From Ktedonospora formicarum (GTDB taxonomy: Bacteria; Chloroflexota; Ktedonobacteria; Ktedonobacterales; Ktedonobacteraceae), in the NCBI RefSeq assembly GCF_016587355.1, contig NZ_BNJF01000006.1, positions 186,001 to 250,000 of the forward strand: DNA of 64,000 bases. Direction: 5' to 3'. The position numbers and the translations under genes were made by a program. Positions 1 to 10,138 of this stretch are shown here, piece after piece (the first letter of the stretch is position 1; each line of letters opens with the position of its first letter). The notes beneath the pieces were generated by a model, which saw only the letters and a list, made by a program, of their open reading frames with translations, was not told the origin of the DNA and did not search any database.

Positions 1-1183
1 CAGACTGACGGATTACCAGCTGGCAATTGAGCACGGGTTTGCCAGAGTCCATGGCACGCCTGCCGGTCATATCCTCCAAGGGAAGTGGTTGCCCAGTCGG
101 GGTGTAAAGCGAGGCGCCGTGCTGCTGGATAAACTCCTCTTCAGGTTGTCCTCGTGACCATGGCGCGCCCCAGATCTCAGTGGCAGCCTGATTGGCAAGC
201 AAGATGCGCAATTGAGGTCCTTGCACGAGAAAAACGCTGCTGGGCAAGTGATCCAGGATTACTTGTAGGACATGCAAACGTGCATCGATCTCAGCACGCG
301 CCTCGCGCTCTAGCCGTTCCAGACGTCGACGCTCGGTCACATCTCGATTGATTTCCAAAATAGCGGCGGGAAAGCCCTGCTCATCACGCACCAGGGCCTG
401 ACGGCTTTCAACGATCACCTGTCTCCCGTCCTGACAGGTGTGGGTGAGCTCTCCTTCCCACTGACCATGCTGCTCCAATGTGTAATCAACGGCCTCCCGC
501 GAGATGGGGAAACGTGCCTGGAGCAGGGTATGGGTGATGTTGCCCACAGCCTCCTCTTCGGTCCAGCCGTAGAGGTGCTCGGCTCCCTCGTTCCAGGAGA
601 CGATGTGATCCGCTGAATCGCGTACCAGGATCGCATCGTGGGACATACTGAGCAGTTTGTCCTGTTGGCGCAAGCGCCGGGAGATCAACATCCGTTCGCG
701 TTCCGCTTCGCGTTGAGCAGTCATATCGCGGATCGCGCCGATCACATGCAGGGTGTGCTCAATCCGAATGGGCCGCAGGCTAATCTCGACGAAAAACCGG
801 CTACCATCTTTGCGTTGCCCCACCAGATCGAGCCCGATGCCCATTGGGCGCGCACGGGGTGCCTGCATATAGTGCGTCCAATGGGCTACATGGGCCGTGC
901 GCAAATGCTCAGGAAGAAGGAGGTCTACCGGCCGACCAATCAGTTCATCATGGTCATAGCCAAATAGGGTTTCCATCTGGGTATTCACCAGAATAATGGT
1001 ACCTGCTGAATCGATCACGATCAGCGCATCGGGTGGATACTCCAGGAACGGAGCCAGGATGTTCAGTGTCAACAAGAACGAGATCATCAGCGAGTCGCTG
1101 TCTGGCTGGATAGGCATTTTTCCAGGCAGCGCTCTCTGGTTTTCTGGACTGTGACCGGTATCATGGCGATCCATCATCGACAT
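1..1183 (-). CDS. Multi-PAS sensor protein, partial (runs off left edge)
   Basis: Reading the minus strand from an ATG at 1183 (preceded by AAGGGAA) gives an open frame to the window edge, so the C-terminus is missing. I see three PAS-like units in the visible ~394 residues. The first contains PPDALIVIDSAGTIILVN and FGYDHDELIGRPV. The second contains DAILVRDSADHIVSWN and LYGWTEEEAVGN, ending in the PAC-like INRDVTERRRLER. The third begins HLPSSVFLVQGPQLRI. PAS proteins of this build normally end in a histidine kinase or phosphatase output domain, which would lie outside the window. The gene is 268 bp downstream of the response regulator on the same strand, so it may belong to the same signalling cluster. 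The output domain and the signal are unknown. Confidence 0.85.
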   Translation of the reverse strand, partial: MSMMDRHDTGHSPENQRALPGKMPIQPDSDSLMISFLLTLNILAPFLEYPPDALIVIDSAGTIILVNTQMETLFGYDHDELIGRPVDLLLPEHLRTAHVAHWTHYMQAPRARPMGIGLDLVGQRKDGSRFFVEISLRPIRIEHTLHVIGAIRDMTAQREAERERMLISRRLRQQDKLLSMSHDAILVRDSADHIVSWNEGAEHLYGWTEEEAVGNITHTLLQARFPISREAVDYTLEQHGQWEGELTHTCQDGRQVIVESRQALVRDEQGFPAAILEINRDVTERRRLERLEREARAEIDARLHVLQVILDHLPSSVFLVQGPQLRILLANQAATEIWGAPWSRGQPEEEFIQQHGASLYTPTGQPLPLEDMTGRRAMDSGKPVLNCQLVIRQS

Positions 1184-1451
1184 TTCCCTTATCTCCAGGA
1201 ATTGTTCTCAGGTTTCTCTGTCTCACTTGTATGATAGCCTTGGGAGAAAGAACAACTGTAAGCCAGCGGCATTCTCACCGTTCCATTGGCTTGCGAAATG
1301 CATCAACCATTATCATTGCCGGGATCCCCCGATGACACACGACTAGTGGAACTTGGGTTGGCATCTCTCCGGGACTAGAAATGGACACCAAGTCCACATG
1401 GAGCTTGCTGCTGATCATTCCTTGCTTTCTTCAATCGCTGATGAGGAATCC

Positions 1452-1820
1452 CTACGAGAGAAGGTGCGTGACTCTTGCCAGGAACTCCTCAATATTGAAG
1501 GGCTTGGCAAGGAAATCATCAGCTCCCGCTTGCCGTACGGTTTGCTCTGCGCTTGGGTGCGCTGAGAACATCAGAACGGGAATATCTCGCGTATTCTGCT
1601 GGCTCTTGAGCCGCCGGAGAATCTCGCGTCCATCTTTGCCCGAAAGCAAGACATCCAGGATAATAAGATGGGGAAGAGTGTCGTCATGCAAATGCAAGAG
1701 GGCATCACCTTTTTCTTCTGTCGTGACTTCATAGCCTTCCTCTTCCAGGATAATATGGAGGGCCTCAAGAATATCGGGATCATCATCCACAATGAGAATA
1801 CGTTGCATTGGATGTGGCAT
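1452..1820 (-). CDS. Single-domain response regulator (CheY-like receiver)
   Basis: A stand-alone receiver domain of about 122 residues. The acidic pocket DDD follows RILIV at the N-terminus. The phosphoacceptor Asp is in LIILDVLLSGKDG, the switch Ser is in LMFSAHP, and the conserved Lys is in FLAKPF. There is no output domain. It probably passes phosphate to a partner or acts by protein contact. The start is the ATG at 1820, which overlaps the kinase stop by one base (TGATG) behind a strong AAGGAGGTGA Shine-Dalgarno, so translation is coupled to the kinase. A GTG one codon upstream is also possible. The cognate kinase is almost certainly the upstream gene. Confidence 0.93.
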   Translation of the reverse strand: MPHPMQRILIVDDDPDILEALHIILEEEGYEVTTEEKGDALLHLHDDTLPHLIILDVLLSGKDGREILRRLKSQQNTRDIPVLMFSAHPSAEQTVRQAGADDFLAKPFNIEEFLARVTHLLS

Positions 1821-4219
1821 CACTCACCTCCTTTTCTCGCTGTCTCGTCTACTTGCGCCGTATGCTCTTTAGGCTCCATCAGAGGCACCGCAACAAAAAA
1901 GGTGCTCCCCACCCCCTTGCGGCTCTCTACCCATATGCGCCCCTGATGACGTGAGACGAGCTCCTGGGACAGATAGAGACCAATACCCAGCCCTGGATAT
2001 GTTTTCTCTTCAGAGTCCGTAAGCTGATAAAAGCGCTCAAAAATGCGATGGTGATTGCTCGGGTCGATACCAATGCCAAAATCCTGCACGCTGACGATGA
2101 CCTGCTTTCCCTCTTGGAAACGACGGATAATGATATGCTCGGCTTTGGGAGAATACTTGATGGCGTTGGTCAGCAAATTGATAAACACTTGCCCCAGCCG
2201 ATCTGGATCCCCCATTACCCGGGCTCCTGTGTGCCCCTCGATGCGTAGCTGATGGCTTGTGGTGCTCGCCCGCACATTGTCCACGACCTCATCGAGCAAC
2301 GCATCCAGATCCAGCGCCTCGATGCGTAGGGCAAGCTTGCCTGCCTGCATCCTTGAGATGTCGAGCAAATCACTGATGAGCCGAGTCAGTTTATCAAGTT
2401 GGGCATCCATACGCGCCAGGTAGGAGAGGGCTTGCTCGTCCCCCTGTTTGATCAAGCGGCGCTGTAGGACGTAGGCAAATCCTTTGAGACTGGTTACTGG
2501 CGTTTTGAGCTCATGGCTGGTGACACTGATAAACTCATCTTTCCGCTGCTCAACCCGCATGCGTTCTGTAATATCATGCCAGATAGAGATGGCCATTGTC
2601 ACAGCACCACCTTGGGTCCGCACTGAACGGGAAATGATTTGCACCCACCGATCCATCCCTTGAACTCGGAGTGTGATCTGGGCTTCTGGGGCACCTGCCA
2701 GAACATGGCGGTGCGGAAGCGCATCAAGCGTGCATGGATGGCCTAGCTCGTCAAACAGTGGGAAGGTCGTCAGCAATACCTCATCTGTCAGCCCCAGCAA
2801 CTCGTGGACTGATCTCACTCCACACATCTGCGCTGCGACCTCGTTGGCATAGAGGACACGATGATCCGGGGTATAGACGAGAACGCCATCCGCCACACCC
2901 TGCAAGATAATGTTGAATTGGTCACGGCTCTGTTGAACTTCTCGATAGAGCCGCGCGTTCTCCAGGGCTAAACCGATACGTCGGCCCACTTCCTCCACGA
3001 AAGCGAGATCATACGCGTTGTAGTGTTTCCCAGATGTCGTGCTTACCAGGGAGAGCACCCCTGTGATCTTCCCTTGTGTAACCAGTGGAACCAGTATCGC
3101 AGAGGTAGGACCCATCTGCCGGACTAGAGCCAGCTCTTCCTCGTTCCCCCTTGCTTCTCTCAGCAAATCATCGGTGATCTCAAAGTAGAGTTCTGCATGC
3201 CCGCTGCGAAGCACCCGCGCTGCTCCGAGCGACGCATGAGGATCGGGAGAGAAGCGCTCGTAGAGGGTGCGCACCAGGCATGCCTGCTCGGGATCGCTAT
3301 GTGCAAGCTCGGCTAGCTCCAGGTGCCCTGTCGCATTCAGTAGCTCAATGGTACACCAATCGGCCAGGTTCGCAACCATCAGGCGTGCTATCTTGGTTAA
3401 CAATTCCTGGGAATTAAGGGTAGAGGCCAAGACCTGACTAAGTTGTGCAAGCAACTGCTCCTGGGCTTCGATGCGCTTGCGTTCAGTGATGTCATGGGCG
3501 ATGTCAGAGGCACCGATGAGCAGACCCGACCGGTCATAAATAGGAGACACAACGACGGAGACTGGCACGAGTGTGCCCTCTTTGCGTTGCCTGACCGTTT
3601 CATACAATTCGACCCGCTCGCCCCGACGAATACGTTCCATGATCATCTGAGACTCCTCCTGACGATCAGCTGGAAAAAGAAGGGTGATGGATTGACCCAC
3701 GACCTCCTGAGCGCTGTAGCCATAGAGTAGCTGTGCCGCTCGATTCCAACTGGTGATGATACCCTCACTCGTTTTCCCAATGATGGATGTATCAGCGGAT
3801 TCGACGAGAGCCGCAAGCTGGAGGCGAGCGCGTTCTGCCTGGCGGCGTTCGCTGATGTCGCGGGCGATTTTTGCCGCTCCAACAATCGTCCCGTTGCGAT
3901 CTTTGACGGGGGAAATACTTAAGGAAACTTCAATCCTGGTACCATCTTTGCGCTGGCGAACCGTTTCAAAATGTTCAATGCGCTCGCCCCGACGCAACTT
4001 CGTAAGGATTTCCTCTTCTTGAAAGTGCAATTCCTCTGGGATGAGGAGGAGAATCGATTGCCCAATTGCTTCCTGGGCGGTGTAACCAAAAAGTGACTCA
4101 GCGGCTGGATTCCAGCTGGTAATAATCCCTTCAAGTGTTTTACTCACGATGGCATCATCAGAAGACGTGATGATAGCCTCATAGATTCCCAGTTCTTCCA
4201 GGGGGTGCTGTATATGCAT
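1820..4219 (-). CDS. PAS-PAS-GAF-PAS sensor histidine kinase
   Basis: A 799-residue soluble kinase with no obvious membrane segment. Two PAS/PAC units occupy about 10-125 and 135-250, the second closing with DITERKRIE. A GAF domain spans about 265-425, and a third PAS about 430-555. A HisKA domain follows, with the phosphoryl-accepting His569 in TSHELKTP, and then HATPase_c. The ATP site shows the N box INLLTNAIKYS (about 680-690), G1 DFGIGID (713-719) and G2 GLGIGLYL (743-750). There is no receiver of its own; the receiver is the next gene, translationally coupled. The PAS/GAF array suggests sensing of cytoplasmic small molecules, redox state or light, but no ligand residue can be assigned. 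Confidence 0.95.
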   Translation of the reverse strand: MHIQHPLEELGIYEAIITSSDDAIVSKTLEGIITSWNPAAESLFGYTAQEAIGQSILLLIPEELHFQEEEILTKLRRGERIEHFETVRQRKDGTRIEVSLSISPVKDRNGTIVGAAKIARDISERRQAERARLQLAALVESADTSIIGKTSEGIITSWNRAAQLLYGYSAQEVVGQSITLLFPADRQEESQMIMERIRRGERVELYETVRQRKEGTLVPVSVVVSPIYDRSGLLIGASDIAHDITERKRIEAQEQLLAQLSQVLASTLNSQELLTKIARLMVANLADWCTIELLNATGHLELAELAHSDPEQACLVRTLYERFSPDPHASLGAARVLRSGHAELYFEITDDLLREARGNEEELALVRQMGPTSAILVPLVTQGKITGVLSLVSTTSGKHYNAYDLAFVEEVGRRIGLALENARLYREVQQSRDQFNIILQGVADGVLVYTPDHRVLYANEVAAQMCGVRSVHELLGLTDEVLLTTFPLFDELGHPCTLDALPHRHVLAGAPEAQITLRVQGMDRWVQIISRSVRTQGGAVTMAISIWHDITERMRVEQRKDEFISVTSHELKTPVTSLKGFAYVLQRRLIKQGDEQALSYLARMDAQLDKLTRLISDLLDISRMQAGKLALRIEALDLDALLDEVVDNVRASTTSHQLRIEGHTGARVMGDPDRLGQVFINLLTNAIKYSPKAEHIIIRRFQEGKQVIVSVQDFGIGIDPSNHHRIFERFYQLTDSEEKTYPGLGIGLYLSQELVSRHQGRIWVESRKGVGSTFFVAVPLMEPKEHTAQVDETARKGGE

Positions 4220-4387
4220 AATAAGGCTTTCCTGAGCTAGTTATTCCTATGTTTTTTGGCGAAGGAGCAAAAGGTGTATGAAAGACAAGCGGTCTTTGCA
4301 ATGATAAGTGAGGCGGCGCCAGAAGATAGATTGATATGAAAGAGAGTACTCATAGAGCAGCAAACCACTTCACCACCTTGCAGAACA

Positions 4388-5269
4388 ATGACAGAGAAAA
4401 TCCGTGACTGTTCTTCTACTCCTTGTATTACTCATAAACAACTATACCACATACATGTCGATGGAGAGGAAATATATGGATCTCTCGTTTTCCGTCTGAT
4501 ACCTTTTCCTGGACCAGACAGAAAACCTGATCTCGCCCTCCAGATCACTCCCCCGCATCTTCCCTTCGACAATAGTATGGCTCCAGGGGTCACCTTGCTG
4601 CACTTACCTGATGGCGCGATGGAGCTGCTGGAGAAGGGAACCTGGTCGATCCGTAGAAAAGATGACACCGTGATCATAAAGATGGCAGCGGGCAAACGCA
4701 TCACTATCGAGGTCCAAAAGTCTCGCAAAGACTTTAAGTGCCTAGAGCATCGCGTGGAAGAGCCTGGGCGAAAGGCGCAGTTGGTCCAGATCGACGAGGA
4801 TGTCCTCATCATGAGCCGCTGGCTGCCAGCGGGACACTACCAGGTGGAGATCAAGCGCAAACTTCCTGGTGGTGTTCGCTTTCATTATGGGATCAAACCC
4901 GCCTATGATGAAGAGCAACTGCTTCATGATCTAGAACACAAGGGCTTCTTTTCGGCGCGCCCGTTTACCGTGCGACGCCCCTATGGTCCCAGTTGCGATG
5001 CCTGTACGGCAACCTTGTATGTCTCGTTCTGTCGCGTCTATGGGCCCGGAGCAGGTTGGCTTGTTTCGGCAAGCCTATCCACCTGCTCCGGGGCACCATT
5101 CATCGATCCACCCTTTCCCCTGCTGGAGCGTCTTGCGCGGTGGGAAGGTATTTCTATGCCCTCCGTATGGGGTCGAACCCATTTTTATCATCTCTTGCGC
5201 TTGCTCAAGCTACAACCACAACTCGTCACACGCCTCACCCAGACACTCATTGGCAAACGCCTACGATGA
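4388..5269 (+). CDS. Conserved-looking hypothetical protein
   Basis: An open frame of 293 codons, divergent from the kinase operon with about 170 bp between them. I do not recognise a family. The first ~200 residues look like genuine beta-rich protein, with alternating hydrophobic residues, acidic/basic patches and segments such as GHYQVEIKRKLPGGVRFHYG. The last ~90 residues are richer in Cys, Ser and Pro and overlap other open frames, so the C-terminus may be frameshifted or degenerate. There is no signal peptide or membrane helix. Its position next to the kinase makes a link to that signalling system possible, but nothing in the sequence proves one. Confidence 0.55.
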   Translation: MTEKIRDCSSTPCITHKQLYHIHVDGEEIYGSLVFRLIPFPGPDRKPDLALQITPPHLPFDNSMAPGVTLLHLPDGAMELLEKGTWSIRRKDDTVIIKMAAGKRITIEVQKSRKDFKCLEHRVEEPGRKAQLVQIDEDVLIMSRWLPAGHYQVEIKRKLPGGVRFHYGIKPAYDEEQLLHDLEHKGFFSARPFTVRRPYGPSCDACTATLYVSFCRVYGPGAGWLVSASLSTCSGAPFIDPPFPLLERLARWEGISMPSVWGRTHFYHLLRLLKLQPQLVTRLTQTLIGKRLR

Positions 5270-6768
5270 CATGCATCTGATTTCTCCATCCATGAGTGGC
5301 AAAATTGCTCATTGAACGTCGTCTTCTATCTCATTGCTCCAATGCTCCTTCCTCTGACGAAAAAGCAGGAAGGAGCGCTGAGCATTGTCGTTGCATCACA
5401 CGAAGAAAGGACGCTTTTGATGTCCGAAAAACAAGTGTGCACAGCCGCGCCGCCAACACCGACGCAGCTCTCATGAAGCATCGCAACAGTTAGCGACCTC
5501 ATCAGGATCAGAAAGACCACCCTCACCACCACCAGTCGCCTCTGCCACCTCAGACCAGCATCCCTTCTCCTCATTGCTGCTTGCCATCCCGTTGTAGGCT
5601 GCGGTGCCACTTCGCGTTCTCGCTTGCTATGACCGTGGAGGGCCAACCAGTGAAGACCTGGTAGCCGCTCGGCAGTATGGGGATGTGCTGGCCGCACGAG
5701 GGGACAGGGTATTGTTTCGCAGTGAAAAAGAAGGCGCGTACAGCGGCACTGTTCAATCTACTTGCCGAATCGATAGCCATCCTTGCCTTTGTCCCTGAAG
5801 GCATTCCGGATCTGGCTTACTCTTGGTGATAAGATCTTCAATAGACTGTTAAACGTTGAAAATTTGAGCACAAACAATGGGAAGGAGCGATAATAGAAGC
5901 TCATCATTCACCAAATTTGAGCCTGATCCACATTTCAAGTTATTTACCATTTATTTCTGACGTTTCTTTTGCCTTATGGTAAGGTAGCAAGCGTGCTCAT
6001 GGTCTCTCGCCAAACGCGTGGTCATGCGTCACACTCATGACAAAAGTCTGGGGATTATGAGGTAAGGGGAAGGTGATCTGTCGCACAGAATCTCTGATCG
6101 TTTGGGAAATGAGCGAGCAATTACCAAGCGATCACCCATGTATGCAAGCTCATCCAACGCGGGAGGCTTCTGATCCCGCCCGATCTCGGAAGATTGAGCA
6201 GATGCAGGGGCCACAATCAAATGGACTATGTCAAATGCATCAAGGGATTGAACAGGTTCTGAGCACCTACACGACCCCAACCCTTTGATTCTTGACGCAA
6301 CGCCTGCACCCATGTTGTGAGCGCACACGCCGCCTCTCCATCGTCTTTCCTGCTTTCATCAAGGCGATACGCAGGATTAGTTCAGCTTCAGCGATCACGT
6401 GTCGCCACAGATCCGCCTTTTTTTGGGATCACAAGAGAGGCCACGACCAGCGATCACAGCGTGCACGCCTCACCTCGCCCGTTTTCCGATGAAGAAACCG
6501 ATGCCGTAGCGCCCAGGCATCAGGGCAGGCATACAGCGTATCGATCCCATCTTCCAAATGCCAGTTCACTCGCTCCTCAACAATCGGGTATACACATGGT
6601 CTCATCGCCCCATCGTTTTCGCTTCCTCTTAACTACATCACACAAAAAGCGTTGTATACTTGAGCTAATCAAACGTATAAGTACATAAATACGGATTCAT
6701 GAGGTTCACAATGCCTATCCAACCATTCGCATGTGCGAATGAAATTTATTGTGTATCGGGAGAGAGAG
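5270..6768. other. 1.5-kb stretch without a convincing gene
   Basis: No open frame here has a recognisable domain or a good ribosome binding site. Around 5606-5830 two consecutive plus-strand frames look coding-like: CYDRGGPTSEDLVAARQYGD, then in another frame TAALFNLLAESIAILAFVPE ending at a TGA near 5829. This may be a frameshifted remnant of an unknown gene. The rest, including the AT-richer 5830-6060, shows nothing I can name. Confidence 0.4.
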
Positions 6769-7305
6769 ATGGAAGACAGGAGATATAGCCAAAGACCACG
6801 TATTCCGGAGCAGTACCTTTTCTCACGTATTGTCCCACTGACGTTCCTCTTAGGGCTTACGTGCGGTCTGATGATATGGTTCCTAGGCACACATGCATAC
6901 AATTTCATTCGGTCAGGTTTTAGTCCCCTAGCTCCTCCCAGCTTCGTTTGGCCGCTTGATGCGCTCCAATTCATAGTGGAAGGATCTTTCTTCTTTCTTC
7001 TTGGTGCAGTCAACAACTCAAACTCACAATTCCTCAATGGTCCACAATGGAAGAAAGACCGTAACGCTTTCTTAGTATCCATTGAGCCTGTGTGGAGGTT
7101 CGTTAGCTTTTTATTCATCGGCTCAGGGATGTACTTTTTGATTGTACATCCTCTGCATTTGGCTTTTACTGAGCTTAAAGGATCATCGACGCTTGAACTC
7201 GTCATTCATATCTATCTCAGCGTACTTTATATACTCGTAGGCCCTGGCATTCTCAGTTGGTATGTATATGTTCGTGACAGACGCAGTGCAATACAAGAAG
7301 AATAA
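6769..7305 (+). CDS. Small multi-pass membrane protein, unknown
   Basis: About 178 residues with four clear hydrophobic segments: one after EQYLFSRIVPLTFLLGL, one around FIVEGSFFFLLGAV, one at FVSFLFIGSGMYFLIV, and a last one at IHIYLSVLYILVGPGILSWY. A charged tail (RDRRSAIQEE) follows, probably cytoplasmic. The start chosen is the ATG at 6769 behind the purine run GGGAGAGAGAG; an upstream in-frame GTG at 6733 would add 12 residues. No family was recognised and no partner gene is adjacent. Confidence 0.7.
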   Translation: MEDRRYSQRPRIPEQYLFSRIVPLTFLLGLTCGLMIWFLGTHAYNFIRSGFSPLAPPSFVWPLDALQFIVEGSFFFLLGAVNNSNSQFLNGPQWKKDRNAFLVSIEPVWRFVSFLFIGSGMYFLIVHPLHLAFTELKGSSTLELVIHIYLSVLYILVGPGILSWYVYVRDRRSAIQEE

Positions 7306-7689
7306 CCACTTTTTCTATGTGTGTGAGTTCTCCTTATGAGGGTCAAGTGAAGACCCTGGCGCGTGGGCTATCAGCGTACGCGTCTTCGCTGCATCGCGCT
7401 GCACGCTCTCGCCGCATCCCGAGTACGGCTATGTACGTTATGGTCGGCTGAGGCTTCTTTCGCCAGTGAGTGACCCTATGCAGGCTGATCGGTGCCTTGA
7501 GGGCATCTGTGGGCTCTTTATGGATGTATTGCTCATCTCCACGCCCACCCAACGCCTCTTCAAAAAAGAGCATGCAACACTGATAAGGAAGATGAGTACT
7601 CGAAAGAAGGGGAGGATGCTCAGGTGTGGTGTTCATCATTGCTTTTGCGCGTCGTATAGCCACAAGCGGGTAGCATTTTAAGGAAGCAT

Positions 7690-8095
7690 GGCTTGGCAAC
7701 ACGATGCAAGCCCCGCGGGGAGCGGCGGACGCGTAGCACGCATCGGCGTATTGGGCCACCAGCTTCAGCGTCACCTGCTCGCCACTTCCGCCGACGAGAA
7801 GCGGAACATGGGGTTGCTGCACACCTTTGGGCTGATTGCTTACTTCGTGCAGCGTCCCCACAAAGGCTGCTTCCTCCTGGGTCCACATGACCAGAATCAC
7901 CTGGAGGGCCTCATGCAGAGAGCGTAGTCGCGTTGGGGCATCGAGGTATTTATAAACCATAGGCTCGATACTCGTGCTCGTACCAGCCAGCCCTAATGCC
8001 AAACGCGAACCGTCAGTGACTAAGAATGTCGACCGTACTGGCCATTTTGGCAAGCAATGCCGGGTGACGATAGCCATTGTAGGTGACCATCTGGC
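7690..8095 (-). pseudogene. Decayed luciferase-like F420-dependent oxidoreductase fragment
   Basis: The minus strand carries a recognisable piece of an LLM-class flavin/F420-dependent oxidoreductase in two frames. Near 8015-8090 it reads QMVTYNGYRHPALLAKMAST and then stops just after VDILSH. One frame over it continues with DGSRLALGLAG, LDAPTRLRSLHEALQVILVM, PKGVQQPHVPLLVGG and EQVTLKLVAQYADAC. These match the internal part of the family (substrate-barrel strands and the phosphate-binding GG). The N-terminus is missing, and the C-terminal part beyond about 7690 has lost family similarity. The fragment abuts a LuxR fragment on the other strand, so a rearrangement joined two broken genes. Confidence 0.75.
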
Positions 8096-8097
8096 TG

Positions 8098-8255
8098 ATG
8101 CGGATGATCTCTCCAATACGCAGATTGCTGCGCGCCTTGTGATCAGTGAATGCACCGTGAAGAGTCATGTCAACAATGTTCTCTCGAAACTGCATATTGG
8201 GGATCGCACCCAGGCTGCTATCTATGCCTGGCGTGAGGGATTTATGTATCATTGA
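8098..8255 (+). pseudogene. LuxR-family HTH C-terminal fragment
   Basis: The plus strand reads LSNTQIAARLVISECTVKSH followed by VNNVLSKLHIGDRTQAAIYAWREG and a stop. This is the classical LuxR/FixJ C-terminal helix-turn-helix with its recognition helix and the TQAAIYA dimer helix. Nothing upstream encodes the receiver or ATPase part. The upstream sequence is instead the opposite-strand oxidoreductase fragment, with the junction at about 8095-8105. It is not expected to be functional. Confidence 0.75.
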
Positions 8256-8275
8256 TCCTCACCGGCTGACTCACA

Positions 8276-8686
8276 CTATATTCTTTGGATTGTGGAGACC
8301 ACTTGCCTTGCATATTGTTCAAGCAGTTCTTGTCCATGAGCGTAGTAAATGGCTTTGCTGTAGGTACCATCAGGAGCAACAATTCTTGCCTCTAGCTGCT
8401 CATCGTCGAGAAGCTCAACATAGGTCGTAGCCCCCGTTGCGTGGCGGGTAAACGGAATCTCTTTTGGAGAGGAACGTCGATAGGAATGGGTGCTCATGAT
8501 TCTCAGCGAAAGGTGCCCGGTTGTGGCCGGGTACATGATGGCGCAGGCAAGTTCATAGACATAGGAATCCGATTCCCGTACGCGTTCTTGCAGTACACAC
8601 TCATACACAATGTGAATGGCTGGGTTGTTGGATGGTTCCTCTGAGAAAGAGGTCGTAGGCGTTTCGTGCAACAAGCAATAACTCAC
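8276..8686 (-). CDS. Hypothetical protein
   Basis: 136 codons from a GTG start, converging on the LuxR fragment. Composition looks like a real soluble protein: mixed charge, YVELLDDEQLEARIVAPDG, and an amphipathic C-terminal helix with EQYARQVVSTIQRI. No domain was recognised. The minus-strand 3' end of tnpB element A lies just upstream (about 70 bp) and reads in the same direction. Confidence 0.6.
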   Translation of the reverse strand: MSYCLLHETPTTSFSEEPSNNPAIHIVYECVLQERVRESDSYVYELACAIMYPATTGHLSLRIMSTHSYRRSSPKEIPFTRHATGATTYVELLDDEQLEARIVAPDGTYSKAIYYAHGQELLEQYARQVVSTIQRI

Positions 8687-8755
8687 TTTCTAAGGCTAGC
8701 AAACATTTCAGCATAACCAAAATCCCTCATACTATAGCAACATTCTTTTGCTACA

Positions 8756-8898
8756 CCGTTCTCCGAAACTGACCCAAACGTGGACAGGCCACATTTCGTG
8801 TTCGGTTCCTGCTTCAATGCAGAGAGCAAGCCTTTCGCTCGTCTTACCCCTGCTCCACAGGCGTCACTTCCCGCAGAACGTGCGGTACGCTGTTTTCA
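8756..8898 (-). ncRNA. Putative omega-RNA / right end of tnpB copy A
   Basis: The 143 bp between the tnpB stop and the element end are conserved as nucleotide sequence with the same segment of copies B and C, and in shorter blocks with copy D and the solo elements. Conserved blocks are ACGCCTGTGGA, GAAGCAGGAACCGAACG and the terminal TTTCGGAGAACGG. TnpB proteins of IS605/IS607 elements use an RNA from exactly this position, with the guide just outside the right end. Assignment is by position and conservation; no structure was computed. Confidence 0.65.
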
Positions 8899-10066
8899 TC
8901 AGGCCAATGCCACCAAATTTCTGGCGGCGTTAGCGTCTCGATCTAGGACACTTCCACACTCCAGGCAGGCAAAGACCCGATCAGAGAGCGTCAGCGCCTC
9001 ATTGATCCAGCCACAACACGAACAGGTTTTTGAAGAGGGTTCCCAACGGGAAGCCAGAACCACCTTGATCCCTGCCTGTTCTGCTTTGTAGAGGATCTGC
9101 CGCTTGAACTCGTACATCCCCACATCGGCGATGGCTCTGGCCAACCTGCGGTTCTTGAGCATACCTGCAATATGCACATCCTCGAGGACGATCACACGAG
9201 GTCGCTCTTGATCGGGCGCGGGTTCTCGCCACGATCTGTGCGGTCGCTTGGTGCAAGGCGTTCTGGCGAACATGGGCGATACGAGCGTGCATCCGAGCAA
9301 GTCGCATGCGTGCTTTCTTGCGATTGACACTCCCTTTGTGCTTGCGACTGTGACGTCGCGAGGCTCGCTTGAGGGCGGTGATCTTCTTGCGCAACGCCTT
9401 GGGATTCTCGAAGGTCCGTCCATCAGAAAGCGTTGCCAGCATTTTTCCCCCCAGGTCAACGCCAATGGCTTCGCCTGTGGCTGGTCGTAGACCTTCTTCT
9501 TCCTCTCCCAGAAGTGGCAAACCATCTGCATGGGACGCATGGTGCACACAGATCGACACAGACCATCTGCCTGCTTTCTCGCTGATGGTTGCGCTAGTGA
9601 TCTTGACAGTGGTGGGCAAATAGCCATGCTCTTTGAGCCGAAGGACTCCCAGGCGAGGAACCTGGATAGCATCATGAAAGACCCGAATGGTGCCGGTGAA
9701 GCGGCATCCTCCAATGGCTTTCTTCCGGCTTTTGAAGCGGGGATAGCCACACTTTCCTTTCCATGTGCCCTCTTTCTTGATCCGGCACTTGCGAAAAAAG
9801 TGTTTGAAGGCCTGATCCAGATCGCGTAGCGCCTCCTGGAAGGCGCATTTGCTGACCTCATACGCCCAAGGAATCTCACTGTGCTTCAAAGCATTGATCT
9901 CGCGATGCAGATCAATGGCGCTTGGGGTGGGCTGACCTGCTTTGTAGCAGGCTTGCTTACGTCGCAAACCATAATTGTAGGCCCAACGAGCGGCTCCAGC
10001 ATGTTTGCGGCAAAGCGTCTGTTGGGTGTTGTTGAGGTCAAGTTCGACCCGATACCCACGTGCCAT
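8899..10066 (-). pseudogene. tnpB: tnpB (IS607/IS605 RNA-guided nuclease), frameshifted
   Basis: From MARGYRVELD at 10066 the frame follows TnpB through the N-terminal region and the first RuvC motif (IGVDLGGKMLATLSDG). It breaks at about 9218-9222. The rest is in the next frame: IVLEDVHIAGMLKNRRLARA (RuvC Glu), the zinc finger CSCCG...CLECG and the final DRDANAARNLVALA. Alignment with the intact copy at 52 kb shows one extra base between GCGAGAACC and GATCAAGAG. Both halves keep their catalytic residues, so loss is probably recent. Confidence 0.88.
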
Positions 10067-10138
10067 CTGTTTTCCGCCTCCTCTGTATCCAAAGTAGAAC
10101 AAATAGACCAGAAAACTATCGCTGTTGCAAGAAGTTAG

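Noticed and set aside
5326..6700. Several 60-120 codon frames on both strands
   Set aside because: They overlap each other, lack ribosome binding sites and show no protein-like pattern; only the 5606-5830 segment was kept as a possible remnant.
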